DNA of 19,903 nucleotides from JAIPAH01 sp964345255 (GTDB lineage Bacteria; Bacteroidota; Bacteroidia; Bacteroidales; JAIPAH01), in NCBI GenBank assembly GCA_964345255.1, contig CAYFQK010000030.1, positions 1-19,903 of the forward strand. Reading direction: 5' to 3'. Of the stretch, positions 7,612 to 15,904 are shown one piece after another (within the stretch, counting starts at the first letter, position 1; each line of letters starts with the position of its first letter). A program made the position numbers and the translations under genes. The notes below the pieces were generated by a model. That model was not told where the DNA came from. It ran no database searches and worked only from the letters and a program-made list of their open reading frames with translations.

Positions 7612-7656
7612 GTAAAAAGAAAAAAGCTGTCCGCTCAATGATGATCAGCGGACAGC
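7612..7656 (-). terminator. Intrinsic terminator of the rnf operon
   Basis: A perfect 10-bp stem, GCTGTCCGCT (7626-7635) with AGCGGACAGC (7647-7656), has an 11-nt loop. On the minus strand it is followed by TTTTTTCTTTTT. It begins 40 nt after the rnfA stop codon. Confidence 0.88.
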
Positions 7657-7696
7657 CCCGATATTATTATTTCAGAATATTTAAATTAGGTTCACA

Positions 7697-8269
7697 TTAA
7701 GCTAATCCTGCAAATCCCATGAAAGCAAGGGCTAAAATACCAGCAGCTACAAAAGCTATAGGTACACCACGCATGCCTTTTGGGACATCGAGCAGATCCA
7801 GGTGTTCACGAATGCTGGAAAACAGCAACAGGGCGATACCAAAGCCTATGGCATTAGATATAGCAAAAACCACCCCTTCCATCAGGGTATAATCATTTTG
7901 CATGGTAAGGATTGCCACACCGAGAATAGCACAGTTGGTCGTCATTAGAGGCAGATAAATTCCAAGCGCCTGATAGAGCGGAGGACTTACTTTCTTCAGA
8001 ATAATTTCTACCATCTGAACCAGCGAGGCGATGACTAGTATAAAGGTAATCGTCTGCAAAAACTCCAGACTAAACGGGATAAGGATGTAGTTTTGGATCA
8101 GCCATGTAACGATTGTTGCAATAGTCATCACAAACATCACCCCACCGCTCATGCCTAAAGACGTGGACACTTTTCCTGAAACCCCCAAAAAAGGACAGAT
8201 TCCAAGAAACTGCGCCAGTACGATGTTATTAACAAAAATTGCCGATATGATAATAATAATATATTCCAT
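7697..8269 (-). CDS. rnfA: Ion-translocating oxidoreductase subunit RnfA
   Basis: 190 aa integral membrane protein with six predicted helices. The paired half-motifs LGICPFLGV (C25) and MTTNCAIL (C113) supply two of the four cysteines that hold the intramembrane [2Fe-2S] cluster between RnfA and RnfE, as known from Nqr and Rnf structures. It is the last gene of the operon: rnfE ends 21 nt upstream and a strong terminator follows. RnfA and RnfE are inverted-topology homologues, and this copy is told apart by its N-terminus (MEYIIIIISAIFVNNIVL) and its position. Confidence 0.96.
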   Translation of the reverse strand: MEYIIIIISAIFVNNIVLAQFLGICPFLGVSGKVSTSLGMSGGVMFVMTIATIVTWLIQNYILIPFSLEFLQTITFILVIASLVQMVEIILKKVSPPLYQALGIYLPLMTTNCAILGVAILTMQNDYTLMEGVVFAISNAIGFGIALLLFSSIREHLDLLDVPKGMRGVPIAFVAAGILALAFMGFAGLA

Positions 8270-8290
8270 AGTTACCGGTTTTTAAAATTA

Positions 8291-8872
8291 TTAAGCTTTG
8301 TTGAATTTATTCATGATGGCAATCAGGTAACCCAGGGCGATAAATGCTCCCGGGGCCAGTACAAATACCAGCATACCATCTCCCTGTACGAAATCCCATC
8401 CAAAAATGGCTCCACTGCCAAGAATTTCCCTTACGGCACCCAGCAATGTGAGCGCAAAAGTAAATCCAAGCCCCATACCTAACCCGTCGAGAACTGAAGA
8501 GATTAAATTGTTTTTGGAGGCAAAAGCTTCAGCGCGTCCTAAAACAAAACAATTGACAACGATCAGCGGGATAAATAATCCCAGTTGTTCGAAAAGGGCA
8601 GGTAAAAAACCCTGCATCACCAATTCAACAATAGTTACGAATGAGGCAATGATTACAATGAAAGATGGGATTCTCACTTTTACGGGAATTAAATTTTTAA
8701 TCAGTGACACCACAGTATTTGACATCACCACCACAAATGTGGTAGCCAGTCCCATACCCAACCCATTAATGGCTGAGGTAGTTACTCCAAGTGTAGGACA
8801 TAATCCCAGAAGTAAAACAAATACCGGGTTATCCTTGATAAATCCTTTGGTAAAATTTTGCCATTGATTCAT
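8291..8872 (-). CDS. rnfE: Ion-translocating oxidoreductase subunit RnfE
   Basis: 193 aa multi-helix membrane protein, homologous to RnfA. C25 (LLGLCPTLGV) and C108 (IVVNCFVLGR) are the expected partners for the shared intramembrane iron-sulfur cluster. The N-terminus WQNFTKGFIKDNPVFV is typical of RnfE/NqrD proteins. The start codon overlaps the rnfG stop by one base (TAATG), implying coupled translation. It passes electrons between the cytoplasmic and periplasmic flavin branches of the complex. Confidence 0.96.
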   Translation of the reverse strand: MNQWQNFTKGFIKDNPVFVLLLGLCPTLGVTTSAINGLGMGLATTFVVVMSNTVVSLIKNLIPVKVRIPSFIVIIASFVTIVELVMQGFLPALFEQLGLFIPLIVVNCFVLGRAEAFASKNNLISSVLDGLGMGLGFTFALTLLGAVREILGSGAIFGWDFVQGDGMLVFVLAPGAFIALGYLIAIMNKFNKA

Positions 8873-9459
8873 TATTTTACTCCTCCTTCTTTTTCGTAAG
8901 TATCATAAGCACGTTTCGTGGCATTACAGAAAGCCCTGGAGCTAATGGTAGCGGCAGTAATAGCATCCACATCACCGCCATCTTTTCTGACTTTCAGTTC
9001 AAACTGCTCCGGATTTTTCCCATTAAACTGTTCACTCCAGTCCGACTTGCTTTTATCGATTTTATCCCCAAGACCAGGGGTTTCGGCATGAGATAATACT
9101 GCTGTGTTTTCTATCCGGTTATCGGGGGTAAAGCCTACCATAATTTCAAAATGACCGCTATACCCTTTTTCAGTATATGTTTTTACGGCAGTTCCAACTT
9201 CGCTGCCGTTTTTGTATGCAGTATAGAATACCAGAGAGTCTTTCCCATTAACGGCGGGGACTTTCTTATCCCTTATGGTATCAAATTCGGGTAAAACCCT
9301 TCCCAGTGCACTTTCCAGTTTTGCCCTCTTGGCGGCGGCTATAGGCTCTTTGGTTATAACATACACACTGCCCAGGGCGAGACCGGCAATCGCAGTTACC
9401 AGAAGTAATGCTATCACCATGTTTGGAAAAGTTGATTCAGGTTTTTTTTGTTTACTCAT
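8872..9459 (-). CDS. rnfG: Ion-translocating oxidoreductase subunit RnfG (covalent FMN)
   Basis: 195 aa. A single N-terminal membrane helix (about 13-36) anchors an external FMN-binding domain. The family block AETPGLGDKI is at 125-134. The flavinylation site reads DAITAAT, with D165, T168 and acceptor T171, matching the ApbE-type consensus DxxTxAT. FMN is attached by an ApbE flavin transferase, which is not encoded in this window. It follows rnfD by 41 nt and overlaps rnfE. Confidence 0.95.
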   Translation of the reverse strand: MSKQKKPESTFPNMVIALLLVTAIAGLALGSVYVITKEPIAAAKRAKLESALGRVLPEFDTIRDKKVPAVNGKDSLVFYTAYKNGSEVGTAVKTYTEKGYSGHFEIMVGFTPDNRIENTAVLSHAETPGLGDKIDKSKSDWSEQFNGKNPEQFELKVRKDGGDVDAITAATISSRAFCNATKRAYDTYEKEGGVK

Positions 9460-9500
9460 CGATGTTCGAATTATAGTTTTTGTACCTGTTTTTCAAAATA

Positions 9501-10502
9501 TTAAGCTGCTTTAGCTGGTTTATGACCAAATCGTTTAGGTTTGAACCGGCTGTTAATTAGCGGTGTAGCTGCATTCATCAGTAATATGGCGAAAGAAACG
9601 CCTTCGGGATAAGCTCCGAAAATCCTGATAAAGATGGTGAGCACTCCGGCCCCCACACCGAAAATAATTTGTCCTTTGGCGGATATCGGCGACGAAACAT
9701 AGTCAGTAGCCATATAGAAGACGCCAAGCATCAATCCGCCTGTGACGATGTGGAAAAATGGATCGGCATACTGCGTAGGATCGGCCACCCATAAAATGCC
9801 GGCAAGGAGGAATGATGATCCCAGATACGCCACAGGAATATGCCATGTGATTATCTTACGGAAAATCATATAAAGCCCTCCGATAACCAGAGCAATGGCA
9901 GAAATCTCACCTAAAGATCCTCCCATTTGTCCGAGCATCAGATCGGCATAGTCAGGTGCGGCCTGTACGCCCTCTTCCTGAAGAATTCCTAAAGGAGTGG
10001 GGCCTGTTACAGTGTCCATCACATTAGCATCAACACCCGAAAAGGTGAAAAATTCCCTGGAAACAATAGGCTTGGGCCAACGTGTCATCTCCACCGGAAA
10101 AGATATAAGCATAAATACCCTTCCTACCAGGGCGGGATTAAAAGGGTTCTTACCGAGGCCACCGAATGACATTTTACCCATGCCTATGGCTACTGCGGCC
10201 CCAACCACCAACATCCACCACGGGATACTGGAGGGAACATTGAAAGCTAGAAGAATGCCTGTTATCAGGGCTGAACCATCATTAATGGTTTTTGGCCCTT
10301 TTATAAGGTACTTTTGAATAAGGTATTCAATAAGGTAACACGCCAACACAGAGATCAGAAATACTCTGAGTGCCCCTAATCCAAACATGTAGAACGAAAC
10401 CAGCATGGCAGGGATCATAGCTAAGACCACTCCATACATGAGTTTCGGGACGGTGCTGTCCTGATGAACATGAGGTGAACCTGATATAACTAATTTATCC
10501 AT
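9501..10502 (-). CDS. rnfD: Ion-translocating oxidoreductase subunit RnfD (covalent FMN), atypical TGPT site
   Basis: 333 aa polytopic membrane subunit, normal length for RnfD/NqrB. The block GKNPFNPALVGRVF (117-130) is diagnostic. The expected flavinylation segment reads DTVTGPT (163-169), so the residue before the acceptor T169 is proline (codon CCC) instead of the usual alanine of the S/T-G-A-T motif. D163 and T166 are kept. The rest of the protein looks intact and RnfG has a standard site, so the complex is probably functional. It starts 9 nt after the rnfC stop. Confidence 0.95.
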   Translation of the reverse strand: MDKLVISGSPHVHQDSTVPKLMYGVVLAMIPAMLVSFYMFGLGALRVFLISVLACYLIEYLIQKYLIKGPKTINDGSALITGILLAFNVPSSIPWWMLVVGAAVAIGMGKMSFGGLGKNPFNPALVGRVFMLISFPVEMTRWPKPIVSREFFTFSGVDANVMDTVTGPTPLGILQEEGVQAAPDYADLMLGQMGGSLGEISAIALVIGGLYMIFRKIITWHIPVAYLGSSFLLAGILWVADPTQYADPFFHIVTGGLMLGVFYMATDYVSSPISAKGQIIFGVGAGVLTIFIRIFGAYPEGVSFAILLMNAATPLINSRFKPKRFGHKPAKAA

Positions 10503-10511
10503 ATACTTATA

Positions 10512-11849
10512 TTAATTTCCTCGGTTTTTCATTATCTGTCCCACATTTGCCTTTCCAACACGGATGTAATCCACCAGCGGACGGCCTGAAGGACAAGTAA
10601 ACTGGCATGAACCGCATTCAATACAATCCATGATAAGATTTTTCTCTGCTCTTTCCCAAAGCTCTTTTTCCGCCAGCTGTGCCAGGTAGTATGGCTCCAG
10701 TCCCATAGGGCAGGCGGAAACGCATTTTCCGCAGCGAATACAAGTCTTTAAAGGTGGCCGCTTCGCTTTCTTACCAGGAAAGAGAATAATGCCCGACGTT
10801 CCTTTTACTACGGGTGCGTCCAATGAAACCAATGCTTTACCCATCATTGGGCCACCGTTGACCACTTTTCCGGTATCATCCGGCATGCCTCCTGCTTTTT
10901 CAACGAGTTCTGAGACCGGTGTTCCTATGCGGACCATAAAGTTAGAAGGGTTGGAGAGATGTTCTCCTGTTACGGTAACTATGCGCTCAACGAGCGGCTT
11001 GTTCTTTTGCACTGCTTCATATACCGAATAGGCTGTTCCTACGTTATTTACAACACAGCCTACCTCGATAGGAAGCTTGCCTGATGGTACTTCACGGCCT
11101 AAAAGAGCCTTTATTAATTGTTTTTCACCCCCTTGCGGGTACTTTACTTTCAGGGGGTGTACCTCGATGTTATCGAATTTTGCAGCAAGTTCAGATAAAT
11201 ATTCAATCGCGTCGGGTTTGTTGTTTTCAATACCGATCAACGCTTTATTAACTCCCAGTCCACGTTTCAGGATTTCAACCCCTATCATCATTTCGTGGCC
11301 CTTGTCCATCATCAGGCGATGATCGGAGGTGAGCCAGGGCTCACATTCCACACCGTTAATTATAAGGTATTCGGCAGTTTTACCCTCGGGTATCATAAGT
11401 TTAACATGCGAGGGAAAAGTAGCTCCGCCCAGCCCAACGATACCTTTTTCCTTCAACTTTTCAATGATTTCTTCCTGTGAGGAAGTTATCTCGTGCTTTA
11501 TTTCATCGGATGTGTCTACATCTTCCTGCCATTCATCCCCTTCGGTCTGGATAATTACAGCAGTACGTTTATAACCGCTGGAATCAATAACGTCGTCTAC
11601 TTTCTTCACTTTACCTGATACGGAAGAGTGAACATTGGCCGAGATAAATGCCTCGCCTTTAGCTATGAGCTGCCCTGTTTTTACCGTATCTCCCTTTTTT
11701 ACAATGACTTTTGAAGGAGCTCCCAGGTTTTGTGCAACAGGAATAGTAGCTGTTTTGGGAGCAGGAAGCACTTCTAAAGGTTTGTCGGCTGATATTTTGT
11801 TTTCCGGGGGATGGATGCCTCCCAGAGTAAATGTTTTTAATCCTTTCAT
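10512..11849 (-). CDS. rnfC: Ion-translocating oxidoreductase subunit RnfC (NADH/FMN, 2x[4Fe-4S])
   Basis: 445 aa peripheral subunit and NAD(H) site of Rnf. An N-terminal biotinyl-like beta domain is followed by a glycine-rich Rossmann-like segment, GLGGATFPSHVK (139-150), and the flavin-binding stretch NGVECEPWLTSDHR (165-178), then an SLBB-type region. Near the C-terminus two [4Fe-4S] motifs are complete: C370, C373, C376, C380 and C409, C412, C415, C419. It is homologous to NuoF and NqrA. In anaerobes RnfC takes electrons from ferredoxin via RnfB and reduces NAD+, or runs in reverse. The rnfB stop is 24 nt upstream. Confidence 0.96.
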   Translation of the reverse strand: MKGLKTFTLGGIHPPENKISADKPLEVLPAPKTATIPVAQNLGAPSKVIVKKGDTVKTGQLIAKGEAFISANVHSSVSGKVKKVDDVIDSSGYKRTAVIIQTEGDEWQEDVDTSDEIKHEITSSQEEIIEKLKEKGIVGLGGATFPSHVKLMIPEGKTAEYLIINGVECEPWLTSDHRLMMDKGHEMMIGVEILKRGLGVNKALIGIENNKPDAIEYLSELAAKFDNIEVHPLKVKYPQGGEKQLIKALLGREVPSGKLPIEVGCVVNNVGTAYSVYEAVQKNKPLVERIVTVTGEHLSNPSNFMVRIGTPVSELVEKAGGMPDDTGKVVNGGPMMGKALVSLDAPVVKGTSGIILFPGKKAKRPPLKTCIRCGKCVSACPMGLEPYYLAQLAEKELWERAEKNLIMDCIECGSCQFTCPSGRPLVDYIRVGKANVGQIMKNRGN

Positions 11850-11873
11850 GGTATCCTTATTTTTTATACCCTT

Positions 11874-12938
11874 TTATTCCTCGTTATCTTTCCCTTTTGA
11901 ATCGTCTTTCTTTTCTGATGTTCCTTTTTCAGAGGAGCTCTGCTGCCGGTTTTCTTGTTCTTTCTGTTCTTTACCTGATGCCGCTGTGGTTTTTTTTGCA
12001 GCGGGTGCTTTCTCAGCCGTAGCTGTAGCTTTTTGTGCTTTAGCTTTGGCTGCTTCTTTCTTTTTGGTTTTTTGTTTTTCCAGATTCTCCTTGGCTTTCT
12101 CAACCAGCTTATCCGTCATTTCAGGGAAATTATCTTCAAGGATAGCATCAGTAGGACAAATCGGAACACATAATCTGCACAGCTTACATTTTTTCGGGTC
12201 GATGTATGCCAGGTTGTTATCCATGGTGATGGCATCAAATGGGCATGCGGTAACGCACTGACCACATCCGATACATGCCACCGAGCAATTCTTTTTGGCG
12301 GGTCCGCCTTTCTCGGTGTTGACACATGAAATATATACCCGTTTGCCTTTCTTCCCCTGAGGTCTGAGCTCAATGATATCACGGGGGCATGTTTCCACGC
12401 AGGCATTACAGGCTGTGCAATTTTCTTCGGTTACTTCGGGCAGCCCTGTTTTAGAATTCATATGTATCGCATCGAAATCACATGATTCTTCACAGTCGCC
12501 ACAGCCAAGGCAGCCGTTCGGGCATCCGCTTTCGCCTGCTGACAGAGCATGAGCAAACTGACAAGTGTTGGGGCCGTCGTATTCCACTTTTTTCGGCGCA
12601 TTGGTTTTGGAGCCGTTACAGCGAACCACCGCAACAAAGGGGTCTTGCGCTTCCGCTTCCAACCCCATGATATTTGCCACTTCTTCCATCACCTCATTAC
12701 CGCCTACCGGACAATTCAGTCCTTCCAGCGATTCATTTTTGACGACAGCTTCTGCAAATGCACGGCATCCTGCGAGTCCACAACCACCGCAGTTGGCAGC
12801 AGGTAAGGCCTCTTCAACCTCGTCGATGCGAGGATCTTCAATTACTTTGAATTTCTGGGCAATGAAATAAAGGATTACAGCGGCCGCTGTTCCTATTCCA
12901 GCCATTGATACAACCGCATATATTACTACTTCATCCAC
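11874..12938 (-). CDS. rnfB: Ion-translocating oxidoreductase subunit RnfB (multi-cluster ferredoxin), charged C-terminal tail
   Basis: 354 aa from a GTG start at 12936-12938. That start gives MDEVVIYAVVSMAGIG and one N-terminal membrane helix, as expected; a longer reading to 13055 is not family-like. A Cx2Cx4C-type motif (C50, C53, C58, with C76) binds one [4Fe-4S]. Four ferredoxin quadruplets follow: C143-C153, C174-C184, C222-C232 and C251-C261. Extra cysteines include C107, C126, C139, C205 and C218. RnfB is the entry point for electrons from reduced ferredoxin. Residues from about 278 to 354 form a Lys/Ala/Glu-rich, low-complexity tail with no cysteine, longer than I expect for the family. 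It is the first gene of the operon. Confidence 0.95.
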   Translation of the reverse strand: MDEVVIYAVVSMAGIGTAAAVILYFIAQKFKVIEDPRIDEVEEALPAANCGGCGLAGCRAFAEAVVKNESLEGLNCPVGGNEVMEEVANIMGLEAEAQDPFVAVVRCNGSKTNAPKKVEYDGPNTCQFAHALSAGESGCPNGCLGCGDCEESCDFDAIHMNSKTGLPEVTEENCTACNACVETCPRDIIELRPQGKKGKRVYISCVNTEKGGPAKKNCSVACIGCGQCVTACPFDAITMDNNLAYIDPKKCKLCRLCVPICPTDAILEDNFPEMTDKLVEKAKENLEKQKTKKKEAAKAKAQKATATAEKAPAAKKTTAASGKEQKEQENRQQSSSEKGTSEKKDDSKGKDNEE

Positions 12939-13203
12939 GATATTTTCTTTTTTGTATTTCTTCCGGTTTAATGGAATTATTGAAATATTTGCTGGACAAA
13001 TGTAAAAACAAAAAATAAAGTTGTGAACTGTTGCCGGTGATATCGAGGTTGCCATATATAATTGATATATGGATAGTTATATGCTTGTTTTTCCCTGCAT
13101 CTTAGGGTTCTGTGTTGTAAAATACAGGGAATCAGGTGGTAGAATTTATAATTTGGAATCCGTATAAATTAGGTAAGTATCAGTTATTTAGAATGAGTTT
13201 CAT
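12939..13203 (-). promoter_or_regulatory. rnf upstream region with candidate -7 element
   Basis: This gene-free stretch lies between the terminator of the T9SS gene and rnfB and must hold the rnf promoter. On the minus strand TACATTTG (13004-12997) matches TAnnTTTG exactly and would give a leader of about 50 nt. I cannot see a good -33 partner at the right spacing. A 7-bp inverted repeat, TTCCCTG / CAGGGAA (13091-13131), lies further upstream, without a T-run. Confidence 0.38.
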
Positions 13204-13233
13204 AAAAAAAGGCCGGGATCCCCGGCCTTTTTT
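13204..13233. terminator. Intrinsic terminator of the T9SS-protein gene
   Basis: GGCCGGG (13211-13217) and CCCGGCC (13221-13227) form a GC-rich stem with a 3-nt loop, flanked by seven A on one side and six T on the other. It works on either strand. It ends minus-strand transcription 34 nt after the stop of the secreted protein and insulates rnfB. Confidence 0.92.
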
Positions 13234-13266
13234 GTATCAAATAATTTTGAATAAGATAAATCTCTG

Positions 13267-15639
13267 TTATTTAATAATAATTTTATCGGTAAAGGATTTG
13301 TTATTCAGTTCAATCCTCAAAAGATAAACACCCTCATTCAGATTTGAAAGGTCAATATTTTCACTAATATTGTTTCCTATCGTTTTAGTGTTTTTTCGAT
13401 AAACTTCTTTACCCGACATATTACTGATAGTAATTAAACCTTCGCCTGAAGTTTTTGTGTCGAGATTGATACTGAATTTCCCGTCAGTTGGGTTGGGCCG
13501 GACACTGATTTCAGAGTTGGCATCTGCTTGTTCTTCAAGGCCTGTGCATACAGTGAATGTTATTGTAATGTCATCAGAATCCGAACCTTCGCAGGGCGAC
13601 TGAGCTGTGCCGTTAATTGTGAGTGTTACCTGACCATCTTCTAAATCCTGTTCGCCCGGTGTGTAAACGGTGTTGGCCTGCGATGGGTTGGCAAAAGAGC
13701 CGTCGCCATCGGTTGACCAGGTGAGGAAGTTAACGCTGTTTACTGTAGGGTTCGTCATATAAGTACTTGTATTACATATGGTTGTATCATTACCGGTTTC
13801 TACCTCCGGATTGCTCACAATGGTGAGATACAATGAATCGGTGGTCTCCATTCCCATGTCGTATCCAAAACCAGTGAGGTAAAGATAAGTACCTCCGTTT
13901 TCAATATCTTCATCGCTTCGCAGGTAGTTCACTTCAAGCTCATTATTGTTCGGAACGAAGTTTCCTGATCCACCTGTTTCCCATAGGTATTCGCTGGTGT
14001 ACTGACCACTTGCTGAGGTAGTTGAATAGATCGATTCCTCACAAATGGTGGTGTCCGGTCCGGCATCGACTACCGGGGCCTGCACAGGTTCCATATCGAA
14101 AGATACGATGCGCGTATTCCATCCACCGGAGACGTATTCCGTTGTAAACCAAAACGTTTCATCATCAGCGGGATCTACACTCATTGAAGCGTAATCACCC
14201 CATCTGTCCGTAAATGTTTGGGATGAGGTGCCTTCCACTACGACAAATTCGCCAACATTCATCTCTCCAAGGGGTGCATCAGCTGTCCTGGCTACATATC
14301 TTATTGACGGATACATATCTTCACCGTCAGAAACGGAATAACCAAGAGCGATGTCTCCGTTCCCGTTCATAGCTATACTTCCCATCCATCGATGCAATCC
14401 GTCATCCGGTGCGAAGGTGGATTGCTGATGAATCGTCCAGTCTCCGCCGCTGTTCCTTATTTCATACCAACGGATCCCATGTTCGGCCTGGAAGCTGGTA
14501 ACCACCGCATGGTTCAAAACCATGGAGAGGTGATCGTCAAATTTTCTGAATTTAAGAGGGTAAAGCATTTGCCCTATGAAATCGGCTAATCCCTGATCTG
14601 TATCAGGTTGAGGCACGTCTGTTGAGGCAGTATTGTAACTCTCCGTCTCCAGCTCGTGTTCCAGGGTAACCTCTGTATTGGAAGGGTCCTCCCAATCGAT
14701 GTTGTATTCGAAAAGTTGAATGGCACGCTCACCATCGCTTTTCATGTGCCCTATGTATGCAGGGACACTGTCAGGAGGCAAATCACCATCAAAGTCTGCC
14801 GGGAGCATACCGTAGTATTCGCCACTTAATTGCGTAAACTGCTGTTCAGCTTCGGGATCTCCTTCCAGCATAGCTTGCCGGTCGAAAGCAGCTACAGCAC
14901 CACCAATGTAGCTATTCGGAGGAGGAGTGAACATGTTATAGGTAGCAACATACGAGTCTTTCCAGACCGCAAGTTTTGGATAATCGTTGAAATTTTCATA
15001 CATGAATGCGTATCGGTAATACTCTCCTGTCGGGTCAGGAGTTTTTGAAACAGCTACCAATTCGTAAAAATTGCCGTCTGAGGTATTCACGGCAAACTGG
15101 CTGGCAACCCACCGGTCGGCTTCACTATCATAAACAACAATCGGATCTCCATCATTACTACCTGTCCAGGGGCCAATAAATCCATCCCACAGGGTGGAAT
15201 TATCTGCCGGACCATAAAGGACGTTCCCTTCCTTATCATAAATGGTAAAAGAGAGGTTAATCATCTGGAAATAATGGTTTGGTCCTACATCGCCCTCCGT
15301 ATCAGGGGGGTAAACGCCGTTGAGATTGCCCATTCCTTCAAAATTATTGATGGGTCCTCTTGCTTCGCGAGCTCCGGCAATCTTGTCCTGTATAACCGGA
15401 TCGGAGGCATTGGGATTATTAAGGTCATTCGGTGGAACAAATTCATTTTGAATAATGTTGTCTTTCCAGCTTCGATCACGTTCGGAAGGCTTTATAGGCT
15501 CCTTGTCCCGCAGCGGCTCCGAAACATCAAAGTAGGCTGCTTTCTCCACTTTTGTTACTTTAAAGGTGGTGCCTTCCTGACTGAAGGCCGTTCCCACAAA
15601 AAGTACAATCATTCCTAGAGTAAAAATAATTTTTCTCAT
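13267..15639 (-). CDS. Large secreted protein with type IX secretion C-terminal sorting domain
   Basis: 790 aa. A Sec signal peptide (MRKIIFTLGMIVLFVGTAFS) directs export. A large N-terminal region (about 100-515) has repeated Asp/Gly/Trp-rich stretches (GDVGPNHYFQMIN, DPIVVYDSEADRWVASQF, DRWGDYASMSVDP) that look like beta-propeller blades; I do not recognise an enzymatic motif. Two related Ig-like modules follow, each opening with a TIC motif: about 521-608 (DAGPDTTIC) and 611-697 (ETGNDTTIC). The last 80 residues, from ISVRPNPTDGKFSI to the end (FTDKIIIK), are a type A T9SS sorting domain, so the protein should cross the outer membrane and be attached to the surface or released. The role is unknown; adhesion or sequestered hydrolysis are possibilities. 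Confidence 0.9.
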   Translation of the reverse strand: MRKIIFTLGMIVLFVGTAFSQEGTTFKVTKVEKAAYFDVSEPLRDKEPIKPSERDRSWKDNIIQNEFVPPNDLNNPNASDPVIQDKIAGAREARGPINNFEGMGNLNGVYPPDTEGDVGPNHYFQMINLSFTIYDKEGNVLYGPADNSTLWDGFIGPWTGSNDGDPIVVYDSEADRWVASQFAVNTSDGNFYELVAVSKTPDPTGEYYRYAFMYENFNDYPKLAVWKDSYVATYNMFTPPPNSYIGGAVAAFDRQAMLEGDPEAEQQFTQLSGEYYGMLPADFDGDLPPDSVPAYIGHMKSDGERAIQLFEYNIDWEDPSNTEVTLEHELETESYNTASTDVPQPDTDQGLADFIGQMLYPLKFRKFDDHLSMVLNHAVVTSFQAEHGIRWYEIRNSGGDWTIHQQSTFAPDDGLHRWMGSIAMNGNGDIALGYSVSDGEDMYPSIRYVARTADAPLGEMNVGEFVVVEGTSSQTFTDRWGDYASMSVDPADDETFWFTTEYVSGGWNTRIVSFDMEPVQAPVVDAGPDTTICEESIYSTTSASGQYTSEYLWETGGSGNFVPNNNELEVNYLRSDEDIENGGTYLYLTGFGYDMGMETTDSLYLTIVSNPEVETGNDTTICNTSTYMTNPTVNSVNFLTWSTDGDGSFANPSQANTVYTPGEQDLEDGQVTLTINGTAQSPCEGSDSDDITITFTVCTGLEEQADANSEISVRPNPTDGKFSINLDTKTSGEGLITISNMSGKEVYRKNTKTIGNNISENIDLSNLNEGVYLLRIELNNKSFTDKIIIK

Positions 15640-15904
15640 AAACTTTTAATTATTATCATTTTTTGACTAAATAAATAACAGTGCTTTAAATAATATGTTT
15701 ATCATTTCCAGAGACATCTTTTAAAAGAAAATGGTTTGTTGGACCGGAACAGAAATTTTTAAGTCAGAGTTAATTTTGGAAGACGAAGAATTAATGCAAT
15801 ACCATATTCTGGGGTTTTTTAGCAAGACCCCATTGGTAAATTTTATTACTTTCTCCTTGTTTTTCACTAATTTCGTACCCTTCAAAATTGAAATGTAAAA
15901 CACT
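15640..15904. other. Divergent intergenic region upstream of ettA and the T9SS gene
   Basis: 265 bp without a credible gene. It should contain both divergent promoters, but neither is clear; TAATTTCG near 15880 is one mismatch from the -7 consensus for ettA. A small hairpin, GGGGT / ACCCC (15811-15831), is present and lacks a T-run. Confidence 0.35.

Noticed and set aside
11635..12261. Plus-strand frame opposite rnfC/rnfB encoding a Ser/Phe/Ala-rich protein
   Set aside because: It is the antisense reading of the Lys/Ala-rich RnfB tail and of RnfC; the hydrophobic composition is a codon artefact.
12939..13055. Longer rnfB reading with a 39-residue N-terminal extension
   Set aside because: The extension is not like any RnfB N-terminus, and the GTG at 12938 gives the expected membrane helix start with an A-rich upstream region.
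13091..13131. 7-bp inverted repeat upstream of rnf considered as terminator or riboswitch
   Set aside because: The stem is short, the loop is 27 nt and no T-run follows; no known riboswitch motif is visible.
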